The notes: a model not told the origin generated them from the letters alone. DNA of 64,000 nt from Anomaloglossus baeobatrachus (GCF_048569485.1 NC_134357.1:474666187-474730186); one strand, 5' to 3'; positions 34,535 to 46,226 are shown, numbered from the stretch's first letter. Numbers and translations are program-made.

Positions 34535-36055
34535 ATGCCTTGCATTCAGCGCTTTACCACTGGCTCCGGCCAGATACCGAACTCGGTTAAGTTTGAGGTT
34601 CCCGAGGGCCACGTAGGTTATGGGCATCACCTTGAGTTCGTCAACCAAGTGATGCGTAACCTGTTGGGAGTGAGAAATGAGGATATATATTGCCTGCAGG
34701 AGAGGGGGCAAACCATCTATATCCTCACGTTGACGACCAAGGCCGCCTGTGGAAGACTCCAGGAGCAAGTTAAGGCAGAGACGTGCAGTAGACTGTTGGA
34801 GGGAGTGACAGTGACGTACCTATATGGAGATGACGAACTCCCACTAGTAGTATACATGTACAATCCCCATGTATCTGAGGAAGACATCATGCTCTTCCTG
34901 AGCAGGTACTGCTCCTCGGTGCGCTCATCAGGGAGAGTCATGGGCTACAGTGGGTTCTGGAACAGAAAGCGAAAGTTCCTGGTATGGTTCAGACCCGACT
35001 CTGGGAGTATTGATGGTCTAATGCATCCTCCATCCACATTTGTGCTGGGTAGGAACCCCGGGTCTTTGTTTTACAATGGACAGCCAGTCTATTGTAGGAA
35101 ATGTGGTGGCCTTGGTCATGTGCAAAGCAACTGCACAAATGAAAAGAGAAGTCTGTGTCACAACTGTGGCAGGTGGGGGCACGCCTCCGAGTGCCAGAGT
35201 GAAAAGACTTGCAGTGGATGTGGCTCAGGTACCCATCTTGTCAATAATTGCCCGTTGCAGACAAGGTGACAAGGAGGTTCTCAGGCACCTGCAGCTGGTT
35301 CCATAGGAGTGCCAGCCAAAGGTGGCTTGGCCAAAATGGGGACCTCCGAGATGAGTTTTGCAGATGTGGCTGCAGGGCGTAAAAAGACTGGTACAGCGGT
35401 TCCTCCTTCAGGAAACCAGTCAAATGATCCAGCTGCCTCCAGCACAGTTGGATCATTACCCTCTCTTGTAGAAGTCAAAGTTACGCCTGGCGGAGAGATG
35501 GGATCCCCTCAGAGCGGTTCTGGGGGAGGGCAGAAGCAACAGGAATGTTCTACGGTTCCTGAGACCCCTGGCTCGTCAGTGGTGTCTCAGGTAGATTCCA
35601 GTGGAAGTGGCATTCGCCACCCAGATGTCCGCCCAGAGGTCCACCCAGATGTCCGCCCAGAGGCTCACCATGATGACCACATTTCCTGCGAAGCCCGCCC
35701 CGATGCTTCCACAGATGTTTCCAGTGAGGTCTACTCAGATGTCCAGGATGATGCTGGCCCTGTTGATCGCCCAGATGTTCATCAAACCATGGGGAAGGTT
35801 GGCCCAAAGGTCCCTGGCGTCCAATTGGAGGCGGACCAGATGGACCTAAGTGCCAGTTCCAAAAGAGCTAGTGAGGACTTGGAAACAGAGGGTAAGAAGC
35901 GTAAAACCCTCATTGAACAACCTGTTCCCAGTCCATCAGGCACAAATATGGACCTGAACTATCAGGTCACGGACTCTGATGAGATGAGCAGTCTAAAAAC
36001 GGTCTCGTCCTTTTATGTGGGTTCTGATGTGTCGGAATTTGAGATTTCGGACTAA
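34535..36055 (+). pseudogene. LINE C ORF1 (CCHC nucleic-acid-binding protein), one nonsense codon
   Basis: A single frame runs from the ATG at 34535 to the stop at 36053-36055, broken only by TGA at 35267-35269. Residues 1-185 form an RNA-binding-like domain. Three knuckles follow at about residues 186-235 (CRKCGGLGHVQSNC, CHNCGRWGHASEC, CSGCGSGTHLVNNC). After the TGA the Pro/Ser/Asp-rich tail has degenerate repeats of the type PDVRPEVH (35625-35700), a basic patch KKRK and an acidic end. Its length of about 507 codons makes it the best-preserved ORF1 here. ORF2 begins 14 bases later. Confidence 0.82.
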
Positions 36056-36069
36056 AAAAGGACTAATAA

Positions 36070-37946
36070 ATGGCTGAACTTCGTGTTGCCTCACTAAACG
36101 TGAGAAGCCTGAAAAGCGCAGTTAGAAGGGTGGCCTGGCTACTGACATTGAACTTTGAATTTTTTTTTCTCCAGGAATGTGGTATAGGTCACGACTTAGC
36201 CTATGATGACCTTAAAAAGGACTGGTCTATGGGACCCTCAGTGTGGTCTGGGACTAATGCAAACAAAGCCGCCGGCGTTGGTATTTTATTCAAAAACACA
36301 AATGTTAATGTTTTATCTGTTACTGAGATTTTACCCGGTCGTGCGTTATTAGTTCATGCTGTTTTTAATGGGTTTTTATGTCGTTTTTAAAATGTTTACG
36401 CCCTCCCCAGATAAGAATGAACGAGCCTCCGTTCTTACTGACATTTCTTTGTTTTTAACAGGTCCATCTCCTTTGGTGGTGGGAGGTGATTTTAACTGTT
36501 TAATGTTGGGAGAAGGGAGAGGGGGGGGGGTGACCTGGCTAGACGGCCTGACAAAACCTCTAGTCAGGTCAAACACATGTTAACTGATTTTAATTTGCAA
36601 GATGTATGGAGAAAAACTCACTCAGCTGATTCAGGTTATACGTGGAAGGGTGGCACTGTGAATTCCCGTATAGACTTCATATTTTCTTCCACAGACACCT
36701 TTGTACCAAAAGCTGCCGGATTGATTGAAAATATTTTTTCAGATCACGTCCTTTTACATGCAGTGTTGGAACATGAGGGAGAGGCAAAAATAGGTAAGAG
36801 CGCATGGAAGTTGAATGCGACTTTATTAGAGGATGAGAAAACTAAGGCTGACTTTATTGCAAAATATAAGATCTGGAGAAGTAAAAAGCACCCAAATCAA
36901 ACTATGTTAAACTGGTGGGAGGACGTAAAGTGGCGCATTAAAGCTTTTTTTATTAAAGTGGGGAAAAGGAAAGCCAGAGAAAAAAGAAGTAGTTTGAAAG
37001 ATTTTAATGTTTGGTTGGAAACGCTCCATACAGTAAAGGCCTCGTGGGGTACCTGGTGTAGATGAGGACATTTCCAAGCTTAAAATAGAAATACAGAGGT
37101 TTCTGGAACAAAAGGGTAAAGAGATAATTTTCAATTCCCATGTCAAATATCTAGAGGAAGGAGAGACATGTTCAAGATATTTTTTAAAAAAAGTGGGGGA
37201 GAAGAAGCTTTTTATCCAGGAATTAGAAGGACAATCTTCTGTTCAAGGCATGCTGGATGAAGCTTTTAATTTTTTATAGTACTCTTTTTAGTCTTAAAAC
37301 TACTGATGAATCTGCTTTTAAAGATAATCTTAATGTTTTATCCCAGTTTTTAAGCAAAGAGGATCAACAATTCATTTCAGAGGACATAAATCACGGGGAG
37401 ATTGAGGAGGCTGTGAAAGACTTTAAAAAAGGTAAAGCCCCGGGGTCGGACGGTCTCCCCATGGAGTTTTATCTTTGTTTTTGGGATTTTATTAAGAATG
37501 ATCTTTTAGCAGTTTTTAGTGAAGTTTTTAAGACTGATGTTTTACCCTCATCATGGAGAAAATGTGTGATTACCCTAATTTTTAAGAAAGGCGATAGGTC
37601 AAGGTTGGAAAACTGGAGGACTATCTCCCTTTTAAATACAGAATACAAAATTTTAGCTAAAGTGATTGCAAGTCGAATGAAAAAAGTCATTAAACATGTT
37701 ATTCACCCAGATCAGGTCTGCGGCATCCCTGGAAGAACCATTTGGGAACCATCTGAATCTTATCCGGGACCTGATCTGGTATCAGAGTGACCATAAGCAA
37801 CCTATGGCTATTTTATCTCTTATCTTTTTAATGTTCTGAAAAGAATGGGTTTCCCTACAGTTTTTATTGACAAAACCAAGCTTTTATATAAGGATTCATA
37901 TGCACAGGTACTAGTCAATGGTTTTGTCACTAAGGAAGTTGCCCTC
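36070..37946 (+). pseudogene. LINE C ORF2, N-terminal part (endonuclease and RT fingers)
   Basis: MAELRVASLNVRSLK begins at 36070. Endonuclease motifs are FFLQECGIG, GGDFNCL near 36483, SRIDFIF near 36665 and FSDHVLL near 36737. RT motifs are GKAPGSDGLPMEFY near 37432, NWRTISLLN near 37612 and HPDQVCGIPG near 37706. Breaks lie near 36388, 36540, 37063, 37255 and 37790. The reading ends at KEVAL where the L1 begins. Confidence 0.8.
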
Positions 37947-38484
37947 GGGGGCGTGGCTATGTGGTCTGTAGCTGAGAGGACGTGGTTGTGGCGAGCTCCG
38001 CTATCCTGAAGCTGAAATCCTGCTATTACCTTGGGGGGAAGGCTGTAATTGTCCCCCTGGAGTCCCTGGAGAGGAGCACAAGTAGTTGAGTGCTTGGAGG
38101 AGCGATGCGGCGGACAGGAGAACCAGGAGCAGGGAGAGACGCTGGAGCCCTGCTAGGCGTCCAGGTAGCGGCGACCATCTTGAGCACGGTGCTCAGAGCA
38201 AACGGAGGAGCGTGGAGCGGGCCTGGCATGAGGGACGCAACAAGCGCTTACCTGCTACGGGACCCGGAGCTTCACTGCATCACTCCAGCAGCGGTCGGGA
38301 GGAGAGACGGGACCAGCGGGGAGAAGTCAGTTTAGCAGCTACTGATCTGCAGGCACGGTGCTCCTGGGTCCTAGTGCCCTCCAGCTTCACACTCTCCCTG
38401 TATATCAGAGGAAGGGGAGCTCCAGAGCCGGCGGCGGTGAGTGAGAGGCTGCAGGGGGGATTCTCTGAAAGTGCATACCGGCCA

Positions 38485-39551
38485 TGGGGGAGAGAGGAGT
38501 TAAGATGGGGCCACCCAGAAGTGTGGGGAAGGCCACGCAAGATGATGCCACAAATGCAGGAGTGGCGGGAAAAGGAGGCAGATCTGCAGCACAGTAGAAA
38601 GCTGCTGCAGCACGCCTGGCACAATTTGCTAGACACAGCTCCCCAGGCCCGGACACCGGCACCAAAGGGGCAGCCTCTGGGTCACCCCAAGCTAAGCAGC
38701 AGAGGCAGGAGAAGGTCTGGGAACTGCAGGATCCACAAACCATAATGGAAGATGGAGAAGAGAACCTGACTCCACCTCCCCCATCACAGCTTACAGATGG
38801 ACTGCATCAAAAATCCCCTCAAACTCCTTTGCCCAGGAAAGAGCAGATCTCCAAAGAGAGCCCACTTTTTCTGATGTTATGGCGGCTATAGGAGTCTGCA
38901 ACACCTCCCTCAATAACCGCAAATTCCAGGTGGGCTGCCTCACTAGAGACTTGGCTGGTGTGAGAAAAGATATGAAGCAACAGGCTGAAAGAACCACAGC
39001 CCTGGAGGAGAGAGTGAGCGAAATGGATGATGTACTGTGGCCCATGTCGCAGAAGATGCAGGTGTATGGCAGAAATATCAACGCCATCCAGGCTAAACAG
39101 GATGATCTGGAGAACTGCCTGCGCAGAAGTAACATCCGTCTAGTGGGAGTGCCGGAGAGAGCGGAGGGAACACAACCTGCTGAATATTTTGAAGAATTGG
39201 ATTATACAGACTTTTGGAAAGGATACGTTGACCCCGCTATTTGCTATTGAACGGGCTTATAGGGTCTCTACCAGACCCTTCCCACCAGGGGCCCCTCCAC
39301 GCACGGTGCTTATGAAGATCCTGCACTACAGAGATAGAGATAACATCCTAAAAGCAGCAAGAAATATCCCAAACCTCTTTATAAATGGTCAGAAAGTGTC
39401 GCTTTTCCCTGATTACTTGGCAGAGGTCCAAAAAAAGAGGGCACAGTTCCTGGACATTAAACGACGACTACGCCAGCTGGATATACCCTATTCGATGCTG
39501 TACGCTGCACGACTCCGAGTGGTGGCTATGAACTCTACACATTTTTTTTAA
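38485..39551 (+). pseudogene. L1 ORF1 (coiled-coil RNA-binding protein)
   Basis: A probable start is the ATG at 38485 (MGERGVKMGPPRS), followed by an Ala/Gly/Lys-rich N-terminus. A stop lies at 38596-38598, a stop near 38889, and a shift into the frame at 38879. The coiled coil (about 38880-39110) leads to the RRM (RRSNIRLVGVPERAEG). The C-terminal domain follows (PRTVLMKILHYRDRD...LFPDYLAEVQKKR) after one more shift near 39190-39240. L1 ORF1p trimers coat the element RNA. Confidence 0.78.
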
Positions 39552-40621
39552 ACTCCAGAAGACGCACAGAGCTGGTTGGATCAACATGAGAAAACCATCC
39601 GGGATTCAAGGAAGCGACAGAGCCCACCTGTTGAATGAAGCGGACTTCTGTTCCATGATGACAACTATATTTGGGTGATACTTTTACATGAAGGACTGGT
39701 TATACTGTACTTCTGAATTTCTGAATTCAAAGCTTGTCTCCCGGGACTGCCTATGGTCCACGGGCTTCCTTTGGTTCCCCTCCTCTGTGGGTGGTGTTTC
39801 CTGCCCTCCCCTCCCCCCCTCCTTTTATTTTTTTCTCTCCCTCACTCCCTCCTTTTTATTTCTATATTTGGGATGCAGGGAAGATGTATTATGAGGGATT
39901 CATGTGAGGGGGGGTCGCAGGAGGGAGGGGGGATGAAAATGCAGTTTTATGAATAGTAAAAGGAGAAGTTTGGTATGGTTACACTACAATGCTGAGCACA
40001 AGTATGTCCCCCGGGACTCTCTGTGGTCCACGGGCTTCATTGACCATTCTCCTCCGCTTCTCTCTCTTCTTCCCTCATCCTTCATCTCCCTTTTTTTATC
40101 GTTTTGTCCTCTTCTCTTCTCCTTTCTCTCCCTGGCTCCTTGTGGACCATGGAATCTTCATCCGGGCATTGCTGAGGGGGGGGAGAGGTTGAGATGTGTG
40201 GTGGGGGGGGGGGGGTAACGCCACTGCACTACCTGCAAAAAGTAGTTTTATGTAAAGTCTTGAAAGGAGCTTGCCATGGACTGAGAGTCCTTTGAATAGC
40301 ACACGTTCCCCAAAGGGTAAGAGTAGTGGTTTTGGACAGTAGTTTCTCTTTTGGTCTGGGCTGCTACTGGAGAGGAGTATTTTTGACAGACCCTACTGTC
40401 AACTTGTTAGTGGTCATGATTGCTAGGCTGTTGTTGGGCCTCAATGTTTTTGAAGATGTTTTTTTCTTTTGGGTTTAATGAGAAACCGGAAATGTATGGT
40501 GCTGCCGATGTCGTGGTTCTCTACATGATCTTGCCCTCTAGGGCCCTACAGGTGGGGGACCAAGAGTGTATGATGTCTTTGGGGGAGTGTTGGAAGAGCA
40601 AAATGTTTTTACATGTCTGTT

Positions 40622-43600
40622 ATGGCAGGGAAGGTTAATATCTTAACGTGTAATGTTCGTGGTCTGGGGGATCCCACAAAGAGAGCAGCTGTAATGGATT
40701 TTGTCAGAGATCATTTCCCCGCTATAGTCTGTCTACAGGAAACCCACTTAGATGAGGAAAAAATTACATACCTGAATAGATCATGGATCAGTTATAGTTA
40801 CCATTCTACTTTTTCATCTTATTCTAGGGGGGTCAGCTTATTGGTGCATAGAGCCATACCGTTTGAACTCATTGCATCAAAAATAGACAGAGAGGGGAGG
40901 TTTCTGTGGGTTCTATGTAAAATTCTGAACAAAGAGTTGTTGCTAATGGGGGTATATATTCCTCCAACTTATAATAATGGGGTCATTAAGATGGTGGCGG
41001 AGGCGATGCAGGAGAATTCGGGGGTACAGGTGTTATGTATGGGGGATTTTAATAATACTATTCACCCATATTGGGACAAATTTAACACTGACCCCTCTCT
41101 GGCGATATCACCTATCTCAGGCTTTGGTGAGACCTTAAAAGATTTAGCACTGATGGATGTGTGGAGGATGGGACACCCGAGGGTTCGCCAATTCTCCGGT
41201 TATTCTAAGTCACATGACTCCCTGTCCAGAATTGACATGACACTGGGGTCTGCGGGAGTGTTGCCACTAGTGGAGTCGGTATCTTACTTACCTAGAGCCA
41301 TCTCGGATCATTCGCCCATGGTGACTTGCCTTCGGCTTATTCCGGAGCCTGATAAGACTCTTATTACTTGGTCTCTGAACCCTTTTTGGCTGCAAATTAT
41401 TGAGATTGACCCTATTGTTATTACTCTAAACCATTACTTTAAAGAAAATGTACAGGAGGAGATCTCTCTAAATGTCATATGGGATGCCATGAAGGCTTGT
41501 TTGAGAGGGGCATTGATACAAGGCATTAGCAGATCTAACTAAGACCCAGTCTCGACAATTTGGGATATTTCTCCAAGATAGGGTTCAGCTCACGGAACGC
41601 CAGTATATAGAGTCAGCAACCAATCAGAATATGCTGGAGTGGAAGGAGGCCCAGAAGTCATATGATCTTCACCTCAGGGAAAAGGCCAAGAATAGGCGGA
41701 TGTTCTCGCAGCTTAAATTTTTTTGAAGAGGGGCAAAAGGCAGGACATCTATTAGCTGTGATAGCTAGGGCACAGCAGGGAAATTCCTTTGTGGAGGCGA
41801 TAAGGGACTCCACGGGATCTGTGGTCAATGAGTCAGAGGATTTTGAAGGTTTTTGCCGACTTTTACAAGCAATTATACACTTCTAAGCTAAGCTTCAATG
41901 AGGAACAGATTGACTTTTATCTGGAAGGCATACCTCTTCCTAGGCTAACTGAGTCGGATCGGGGCTACCTTAATGGCCCACTGCAATTGGAGGAACTGCA
42001 GCTGGCAGTGACATCCATGTCAAATGGAAAGTCCCCGGGATTGGATGGTCTTCCCATAGAAATATACAAAAATTTTGAGACATCCTATTACCGCAGCTCT
42101 TGGAAACATTCCAAGGAGTGATCAGAACGGGCCACCTTCCTCCATCAATGCAGGAGGCAATTGTGGTAGTCATACTTAAACCGGGTAAGGACCCCTTACT
42201 TCCTGATTCCTATAGACCAATATCTCTCCTTACCACCGATATTAAAATCATAGCAAAGGTATTGGCATCTAGATTGAACAAGGTGATTTCCTCTCTGATT
42301 CATTTTGACCAGTCCGGCTTTATGCCCTCTAGATCTACAGCGGTTAACATTAGGCGCCTTCACCTCAACCTACAACTCCCAGTAGATAATCCGGGGGACA
42401 GAGTTATTTGCTCCCCAGACGCTGCTAAAGCATTCGACTCCATTGAATGGAACTTATTGTGGGCAGTCCTTCATAAGTTTGGGTTGGGTGAGGACTTTAT
42501 CTCCTGGGTGAAATTATTGTATGGCAGGCCTACGGCTAGAATACGTGTTAATGGCAGGCTCACTTCAACATTTAATCTAACCAGGGGCACTCGTCAGGGA
42601 TTCCCTCTCTCACCCCTCTTGTTCGCAATGGCTATAGAGCCCATGGCAGAGATCCTGCGCAGACACCCAAATATAGCGGGCTTTAGAAGAGGGGATCGAG
42701 AGGAAAAAGTGGCTCTATATGCGGATGATACTCTCCTCTTTCTGTCAGACGCATCGGTCTCATTACCAATGGCCATGGAGGTGATTCAGAAGTTTGGGAG
42801 ATATTCCGGGCTAGCCATAAATTGGGGGAAATCTGTGCTGCTCCCTGTGGATAACCTGAATGATATCCCTAGATATGCCCCCTCAGGACTGCAGATCTCC
42901 TCGCAATTTAAATACCTGGGAATTAACGTTACTGCTAGAGTGAATGATTACACTGCTCTCAATTTGACCACAATCCTTAAAAAATTCAAAGATAAAGTTG
43001 ACATATAGACACGGCTACCTCTGTCGGTGGTAGGACGAGCGAACCTGGTGAAAATGATATGGATGCCTCAGTTGTTGTACGTCCTGCATAATTCTCCACA
43101 TTGGATACCCCAAAGATATTTCTATAAAGTTAACTCACTTTTCAGGGAATTGATTTGGAGGAGGCGTAGTCCAAGAATTAAATTAGAAATGCTACAGAGA
43201 AACAAACACAATGGAGGACTCTCAGTGCCAAATCCATGGGCATACTTTGCAGCCGCCCAGATGCAATATATCCGAGGGTGGGAGGACCCGGGGGGGACCC
43301 GCAAAGAATGTTATTGCAGCAATATTTCAAGTCAGTTAATCTTTACGAGGCACTAGAAGCGGGTAAATTTAAGGAATCTACGCCTACCCTTCTGTTGATA
43401 CACAAGCTGTGGATTAAAATTAAAGATATACAGGATATCAAGGGGCCGACACAGTTTACCTCTATCTGGGACACTTCGTGGCTACCCAATTTAAATAAGC
43501 TGGAAGGGTTTGGAGGATGGAGGGTTAGTCCGACTCACGCAGCTAATGGATGGAGATAACTTTAAAGGGTTCTCCACGTTACAATCAGAGCTTGGGTTTT

Positions 43601-43640
43601 TGAATGGTGAATTCTATAAATACCTCCAATTAAGACATGC
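40622..43640 (+). pseudogene. L1 ORF2 (endonuclease and reverse transcriptase)
   Basis: MAGKVNILTCNVRGLGD begins at 40622; the ATG at 40613 is slightly upstream. Endonuclease motifs are CLQETH, GDFNN near 41042, RIDMTLG near 41230 and SDHSPM near 41307. RT motifs are GKSPGLDGLPIEIY near 42028, SYRPISLL near 42208, DAAKAFDSIEW near 42418, RQGFPLSPLLF near 42594 and YADDTLLFL near 42718. Breaks lie near 41540, 41725, 41870, 42110, 43007, 43290 and 43557. The reading ends at FYKYLQLRHAY near 43640 without the true C-terminus. Confidence 0.8.
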
Positions 43641-43643
43641 ATA

Positions 43644-43974
43644 CCGTGCTGAAGCTAGGTATAGTAGGCCATACGATTCAATGTAATAAAATAATTCAGA
43701 GAATTGCTTCTTCAAGGGGCTCATCAGGCTTGATATCAGTATTGTATGGCGAAGTACTGGACAGGTTATTAATACATCATGTTTTTAAAAACATGCGGAG
43801 TCCTTAATCATAAGTGACCCACTTATGATTAAGGACTTCGCATGTTTTTAAAAATGAAGTCCGAAACGCGTTAAGCCCCCCCTTTTTTGTTATCATTATC
43901 TAGGTCTTCACATTGTTACTATTTTTAACCTTTTCAAATAAAGCCTTGATGTTTTTTACCTAAATAAGAAAAAT
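43644..43974. mobile_element. Penelope-like or fold-back fragment at the L1/LINE C junction
   Basis: The block lies between CGTGCTG at 43642-43648 and CGTGCTG at 43975-43981, a possible short duplication. It contains a near-perfect hairpin (GTCCTTAATCATAAGTG near 43799 with its inverse near 43823). On the minus strand it has CCTGATGAGCC near 43715, and on the plus strand CCGAAACGCGT near 43861. These are the two halves of the CTGATGA/GAAAC signature seen in Penelope-like terminal repeats, here on opposite strands. It is non-coding, and the assignment is tentative. Confidence 0.4.
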
Positions 43975-44003
43975 CGTGCTGGATCCTCAATTTTCTTTTC
44001 CCT

Positions 44004-44176
44004 TGGTGTTCAATATTTTACTGTTCAAGCATGATTGTATCCCTGTAAAAGACTGTATAGGTTTTGCCTTATGTAACATGTACACGTATTATTTGAGAGA
44101 TTGCAAAAAACAGGGAACAATAAAAGCAAAAAAGGCATGGTGTCTCCAGGTATGGAACACTTTTATGTATTTATAA
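44004..44176 (+). pseudogene. LINE C ORF2, C-terminal end
   Basis: The reading FKHDCIPVKDCIG, then YYLRDCKKQG, ending WNTFMYL with a stop at 44174-44176, is nearly the same as the copy A end. The exact left limit is uncertain because the preceding 30 bases match neither LINE clearly. About 250 bp of 3' UTR follow. Confidence 0.78.
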
Positions 44177-44425
44177 TCATATTTTATTTGTGATTATATA
44201 TGTCTTTTACTATATTGCTTTTTATGTATTTTATGTCATCTTTTAAATAAAATGCTGGTTTTATGTATGTTTATGTGATTTTATGTGATATTTTACTGTA
44301 CCTGTGAAAACCTGTTTTTGGGTTTTATGATGCGTTTCATGTGCACAAGTAACCGTGTTTTGTATCTAATGCGTGACTTTTGTTTGTAATGACTAATGAG
44401 TTTAATAAAGCTTGTTTGAAACGTG

Positions 44426-44576
44426 ATCTGTTCTTATCAGTTTAATATCTGATACGTCCCCTATCTGGGGACCATATATTAAATGGATTTTTAGAACAGG
44501 GAGATGGAAGAATAGCTTGCTCTGTCCACTCCACGCATTGACCTGGTATTGCAGTACCTCCAGGACCGGTGCACCC
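44426..44576 (+). ncRNA. RNU2: U2 snRNA gene C, 3' part (nucleotides 38-188)
   Basis: A complete 151-base 3' part starts ATCTGTTCTTATCAG and ends GGTGCACCC. It differs from unit A at only a couple of bases. The 5' part is at 34297, about 10 kb away. Confidence 0.93.
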
Positions 44577-44588
44577 CTTCTTAACCCA

Positions 44589-44603
44589 GTTTCCAAAAGC
44601 AGA
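44589..44603 (+). terminator. snRNA 3' box of U2 unit C
   Basis: GTTTCCAAAAGCAGA lies 12 bases after the U2 end, identical to unit A. Confidence 0.85.
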
Positions 44604-46011
44604 ACTCAATTCACCTGATTCAAATGAGCCCGATTAATGAATTGAAAGAAAGCAAACAACTTCATATGCACCTCAATTTGGCCAATTCACTTTTGTCACT
44701 TTCACCCTTTTTTATCTGTCACAGTTTTACTTGCTTTATTCAACCAAAAGCTGCGCCAAATAGCAAACTCATCTTCACTCAACTTGACCAACCCTGCTAT
44801 GTCCCGTGCAGTTTCTTGCTCTCTATCTTATCTAGATCATTTGCAATTGAATGGAATAGATCCCTTTTGGACAAAGTGGATTCAGCTGCTACTGCAGGTG
44901 TGAGAAAATCTAGAATTGGTATCAGGTGCTATCTATCAGCTTCCACTCCAATTAAAGTTACCTGTTTATTCCTACCATGCATTGTTTTTGGGTGTTTTCT
45001 TTGAGCAATGATGATGTCTTTAGTTGGCTGTTGGCTCCCCCTCCTGGAGGAAGAGTTTGCTTGCTCTTGGACTTTCAAAAAGAGAGGTCATGATAGACAT
45101 TTAGCTGCTGAGCCCAATTGGGGACATGGGTGATGAATGTGTTGCAAACCGCTGTGAAGCATGATACTGCAACATAAGTAACGTCTAATACTAAGAATGG
45201 GCGGCCTATGAAATGAATTAGTACTTTCATTAAGTATACTTAAACGGCTAATTGGGAAACTGTAAAAAGCCCTCTCAGAAAGCCCCTCTTTTGTTAGTAA
45301 GGTTTTCTGTAGCATGCCTGTTTATTTATTTTCCCTTTGGACAGTGCAAAACAAAAAGAGATGGAATACTGGCATGTCACAATGCCGCCATGGAAATGTC
45401 AAGGCTGCAGCCATGGAACCTCAATGGAATCTCCGCATGTCACAATGCCCCCCATTGACTTCACAATAGCGCTGCTGCTGCCGCATATAAAGCCAGCTGC
45501 GCAGCAGTAGTTGCTCAGTGGGATGGTGGGCTAGGGGAAGGAGGGGGCAAATACTTTTTTCCGGGTGGTGGAGGATGACAGGGTAAGGGATGCGGGTGGT
45601 GGGAGGGATGCAGAGGGCAGGGATTGGGGGCTGGGAGGGGAAGGGAAAAGATTGTGGTTTGGGGGATGGTGGAAGGGCTTTCTACGGGTAAGGATGGGAA
45701 AGGGTGGCAGTGACGGAAAGTCAGGCAGCCTGTTCTGTCCTGTCCTGTCTATCTTTTTGTATCATGAATTGGAAAAACCACAAGGGGGAGGGGAGGTGCT
45801 TGTGTCCAAAAGGAGGAGTTACTCAGATTCATTGCAGTGGGCGGCAGCTGCAAAACGCACCATTCTTCTTGTTTTTGCTCTGCAAAACAGCCTTTTCAAG
45901 GGTTGGCTTGGGTGACAAAATGTCTTCGGTAGGCGTGGGTTTGTCTCCATCTCCCTAAGATGTGGCCAGCATAGGCCAGGGTGCCACCCAAGGCCGAAAC
46001 CAATTCGGGTT
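44604..46011 (+). other. U2 intergenic spacer with promoter (unit C to D)
   Basis: This is a full-length spacer homologous to 26656-28051, with small insertions and deletions, for example TTTTATCTGTC near 44710. No ORF deserves a gene call. The promoter-proximal 300 bp are the best conserved part. Confidence 0.75.
45951..45965 (+). promoter_or_regulatory. PSE-like element of U2 unit D
   Basis: CTCCCTAAGATGTGG lies at -61 to -47 of the U2 start at 46012. Confidence 0.7.
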
Positions 46012-46048
46012 ATCGCTTCTCGGCCTTTTGGCTAAGATCAAGTGTAGT
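46012..46048 (+). ncRNA. RNU2: U2 snRNA gene D, 5' part (nucleotides 1-37)
   Basis: This is a perfect 37-base match to U2 nucleotides 1-37, ending GTGTAGT. It is the cleanest 5' junction in the window and places the insertion site between U37 and A38, inside the branch-point recognition sequence GUAGUA. Confidence 0.93.
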
Positions 46049-46226
46049 TTCGGAGGACGCTACCTTGGTCGGTGCTGGAAAGTGCCTGGGATTGCACGAC
46101 TGCCGGCCTTGGGGGAGTATGTGCGCCTTCTGGTGACACATAGCCCTCTTGTGCCTGGACGGTTCCCAGGCAACGAGAGGTGGTCACCTTTTTGTTTTGA
46201 AGTCCTACCGATAAACAGAAAAAAAA
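46049..46226 (+). mobile_element. Short element D1: LINE 5' leader followed by an A-run
   Basis: This piece of about 178 bp has the full conserved leader and ends in a run of A. It is followed by the U2 bases ATCTGTTCTTATCAG. It may be an extremely short, internally deleted U2 insertion. Alternatively it is the leader of LINE D with a U2-derived piece picked up downstream. Confidence 0.5.
46084..46171 (+). promoter_or_regulatory. Conserved structured 5' leader RNA of LINE D/D1
   Basis: GCCTGGGA (46084-46091) pairs perfectly with TCCCAGGC (46164-46171). The inner hairpin is TATGTG (46118-46123) with CACATA (46137-46142). AACGAG follows. Both stems differ in sequence from copies B and C and keep full pairing. 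Confidence 0.62.

Larger units (their letters stand above)
37947..43643 (+). mobile_element. L1-clade LINE inserted in LINE C
   Basis: The element starts GGGGGCGTGGCTATG, a common start of frog L1s. A GC-rich 5' UTR of about 540 bp follows (37947-38484, no gene). ORF1, a pyrimidine-rich inter-ORF region (39552-40612) with long C/T and G runs, and ORF2 come next. The 3' end is lost at about 43643, where a Penelope-like fragment begins. Stops and shifts occur in both ORFs. A second copy of the same family lies antisense at 55666-58109. Confidence 0.85.
34334..44425 (+). mobile_element. U2-targeted LINE copy C (Tx1 clade, Keno-like) with L1 and Penelope-like inserts
   Basis: The element has the 5' leader, ORF1 with three CCHC knuckles and an ORF2 open through much of the endonuclease and RT fingers. 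ORF2 is cut at about 37946. An L1 (37947-43643) and a Penelope-like fragment (43644-43974) occupy the middle. Only the last 57 codons of ORF2 and the 3' UTR reappear from about 44004. The ORF2 part between the GVKQGC motif and the C-terminus, about 1.3 kb in copy A, is missing, so this is not a simple insertion. The 3' tail nearly equals that of copy A and joins U2 nucleotide 38 exactly. Confidence 0.85.

Noticed and set aside
38086-38745. 219-codon plus-strand ORF in the L1 5' region
   Set aside because: It overlaps the L1 5' UTR and the start of ORF1 in another frame, in GC-rich sequence. It has no known domain.
46049-46171. HDV-like ribozyme in the LINE leader
   Set aside because: R2 elements use such ribozymes and the context fits. 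However, I could not thread the P1-P4 double pseudoknot and active-site C onto the four leaders by eye, so I report only the covarying stems.
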